From Diphasiastrum complanatum (Eukaryota > Streptophyta > Lycopodiopsida > Lycopodiales > Lycopodiaceae): a stretch of 64,000 nucleotides of DNA. Positions 63,993 to 64,000 of the stretch are shown here, in pieces (position 1 is the first letter of the stretch; each line of letters opens with the position of its first letter). Location of the stretch: positions 61,420,957 through 61,484,956 of the forward strand of contig CM055096.1 of NCBI GenBank assembly GCA_029204225.1. Reading direction: 5' to 3'. Made by a program: the position numbers and the translations under genes. Under the pieces are notes generated by a model. That model was given only the letters and a program-made list of their open reading frames with translations. It had not been told where the DNA came from and searched no databases.

Positions 63993-64000
63993 AGATTGCT

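Overview
This is nuclear DNA from a land plant. It holds one intron-rich host gene, and most of the rest is decayed LTR retrotransposons of both Copia and Gypsy type, plus long (GA)n/(CT)n tracts. The very long, retrotransposon-filled introns and the microsatellites would suit a large fern or gymnosperm genome, but I cannot fix the species. I saw no prokaryotic, plasmid, organellar or CRISPR features.

Host gene: fifteen exons on the + strand between 9768 and 36986 encode a Rab-GTPase-activating TBC-domain protein with a C-terminal coiled coil. The exons join in frame across consensus splice sites. The catalytic domain lies in exons at 10.6-17.3 kb and the coiled coil at 25.2-36.2 kb. One intron (17261-25162) holds three or four retroelement fragments, and the linker exon(s) the family normally has there could not be found. 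The arginine finger of the domain is a lysine in this copy.

Left flank (1-9.7 kb): a minus-strand Copia element with two LTRs (1779-6897) lies inside one copy of an older tandem duplication, followed by intergenic DNA with a nested foldback element near 8.9 kb.

Inside the gene: a minus-strand Gypsy copy (17.7-19.2 kb), a + strand Gypsy integrase piece (19.2-19.6 kb), a minus-strand Copia (19.65-22.2 kb), another minus-strand Copia piece (23.8-24.8 kb), a + strand Gypsy 5' part (27.1-30.0 kb) with a periodic leader, and several protease or gag scraps at 30-35 kb.

Right of the gene (37-64 kb): microsatellites, a CGA-rich tandem array (39.6-40.4 kb), G-rich repeats (40.4-41 kb), a Copia leader (44.0-45.2 kb), a Gypsy lacking RT (45.5-48.7 kb) with a TAG-rich tail, a Copia gag fragment (50.1-51.3 kb), a minus-strand Gypsy gag/protease (51.3-52.6 kb), a tRNA-Arg-like fragment next to a TTTTCGA repeat field (53.1-53.8 kb), a decayed minus-strand multi-exon gene (54.8-55.9 kb), foldback elements and a poly-C run (56.7-57.1 kb), and the 5' part of a Gypsy element (LTR, tRNA-Asp primer site, gag, protease) that runs off the right edge. 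Apart from the TBC gene, no coding region looks intact. Many retroelement stops fall where a CAG, CGA or TGG codon is expected.
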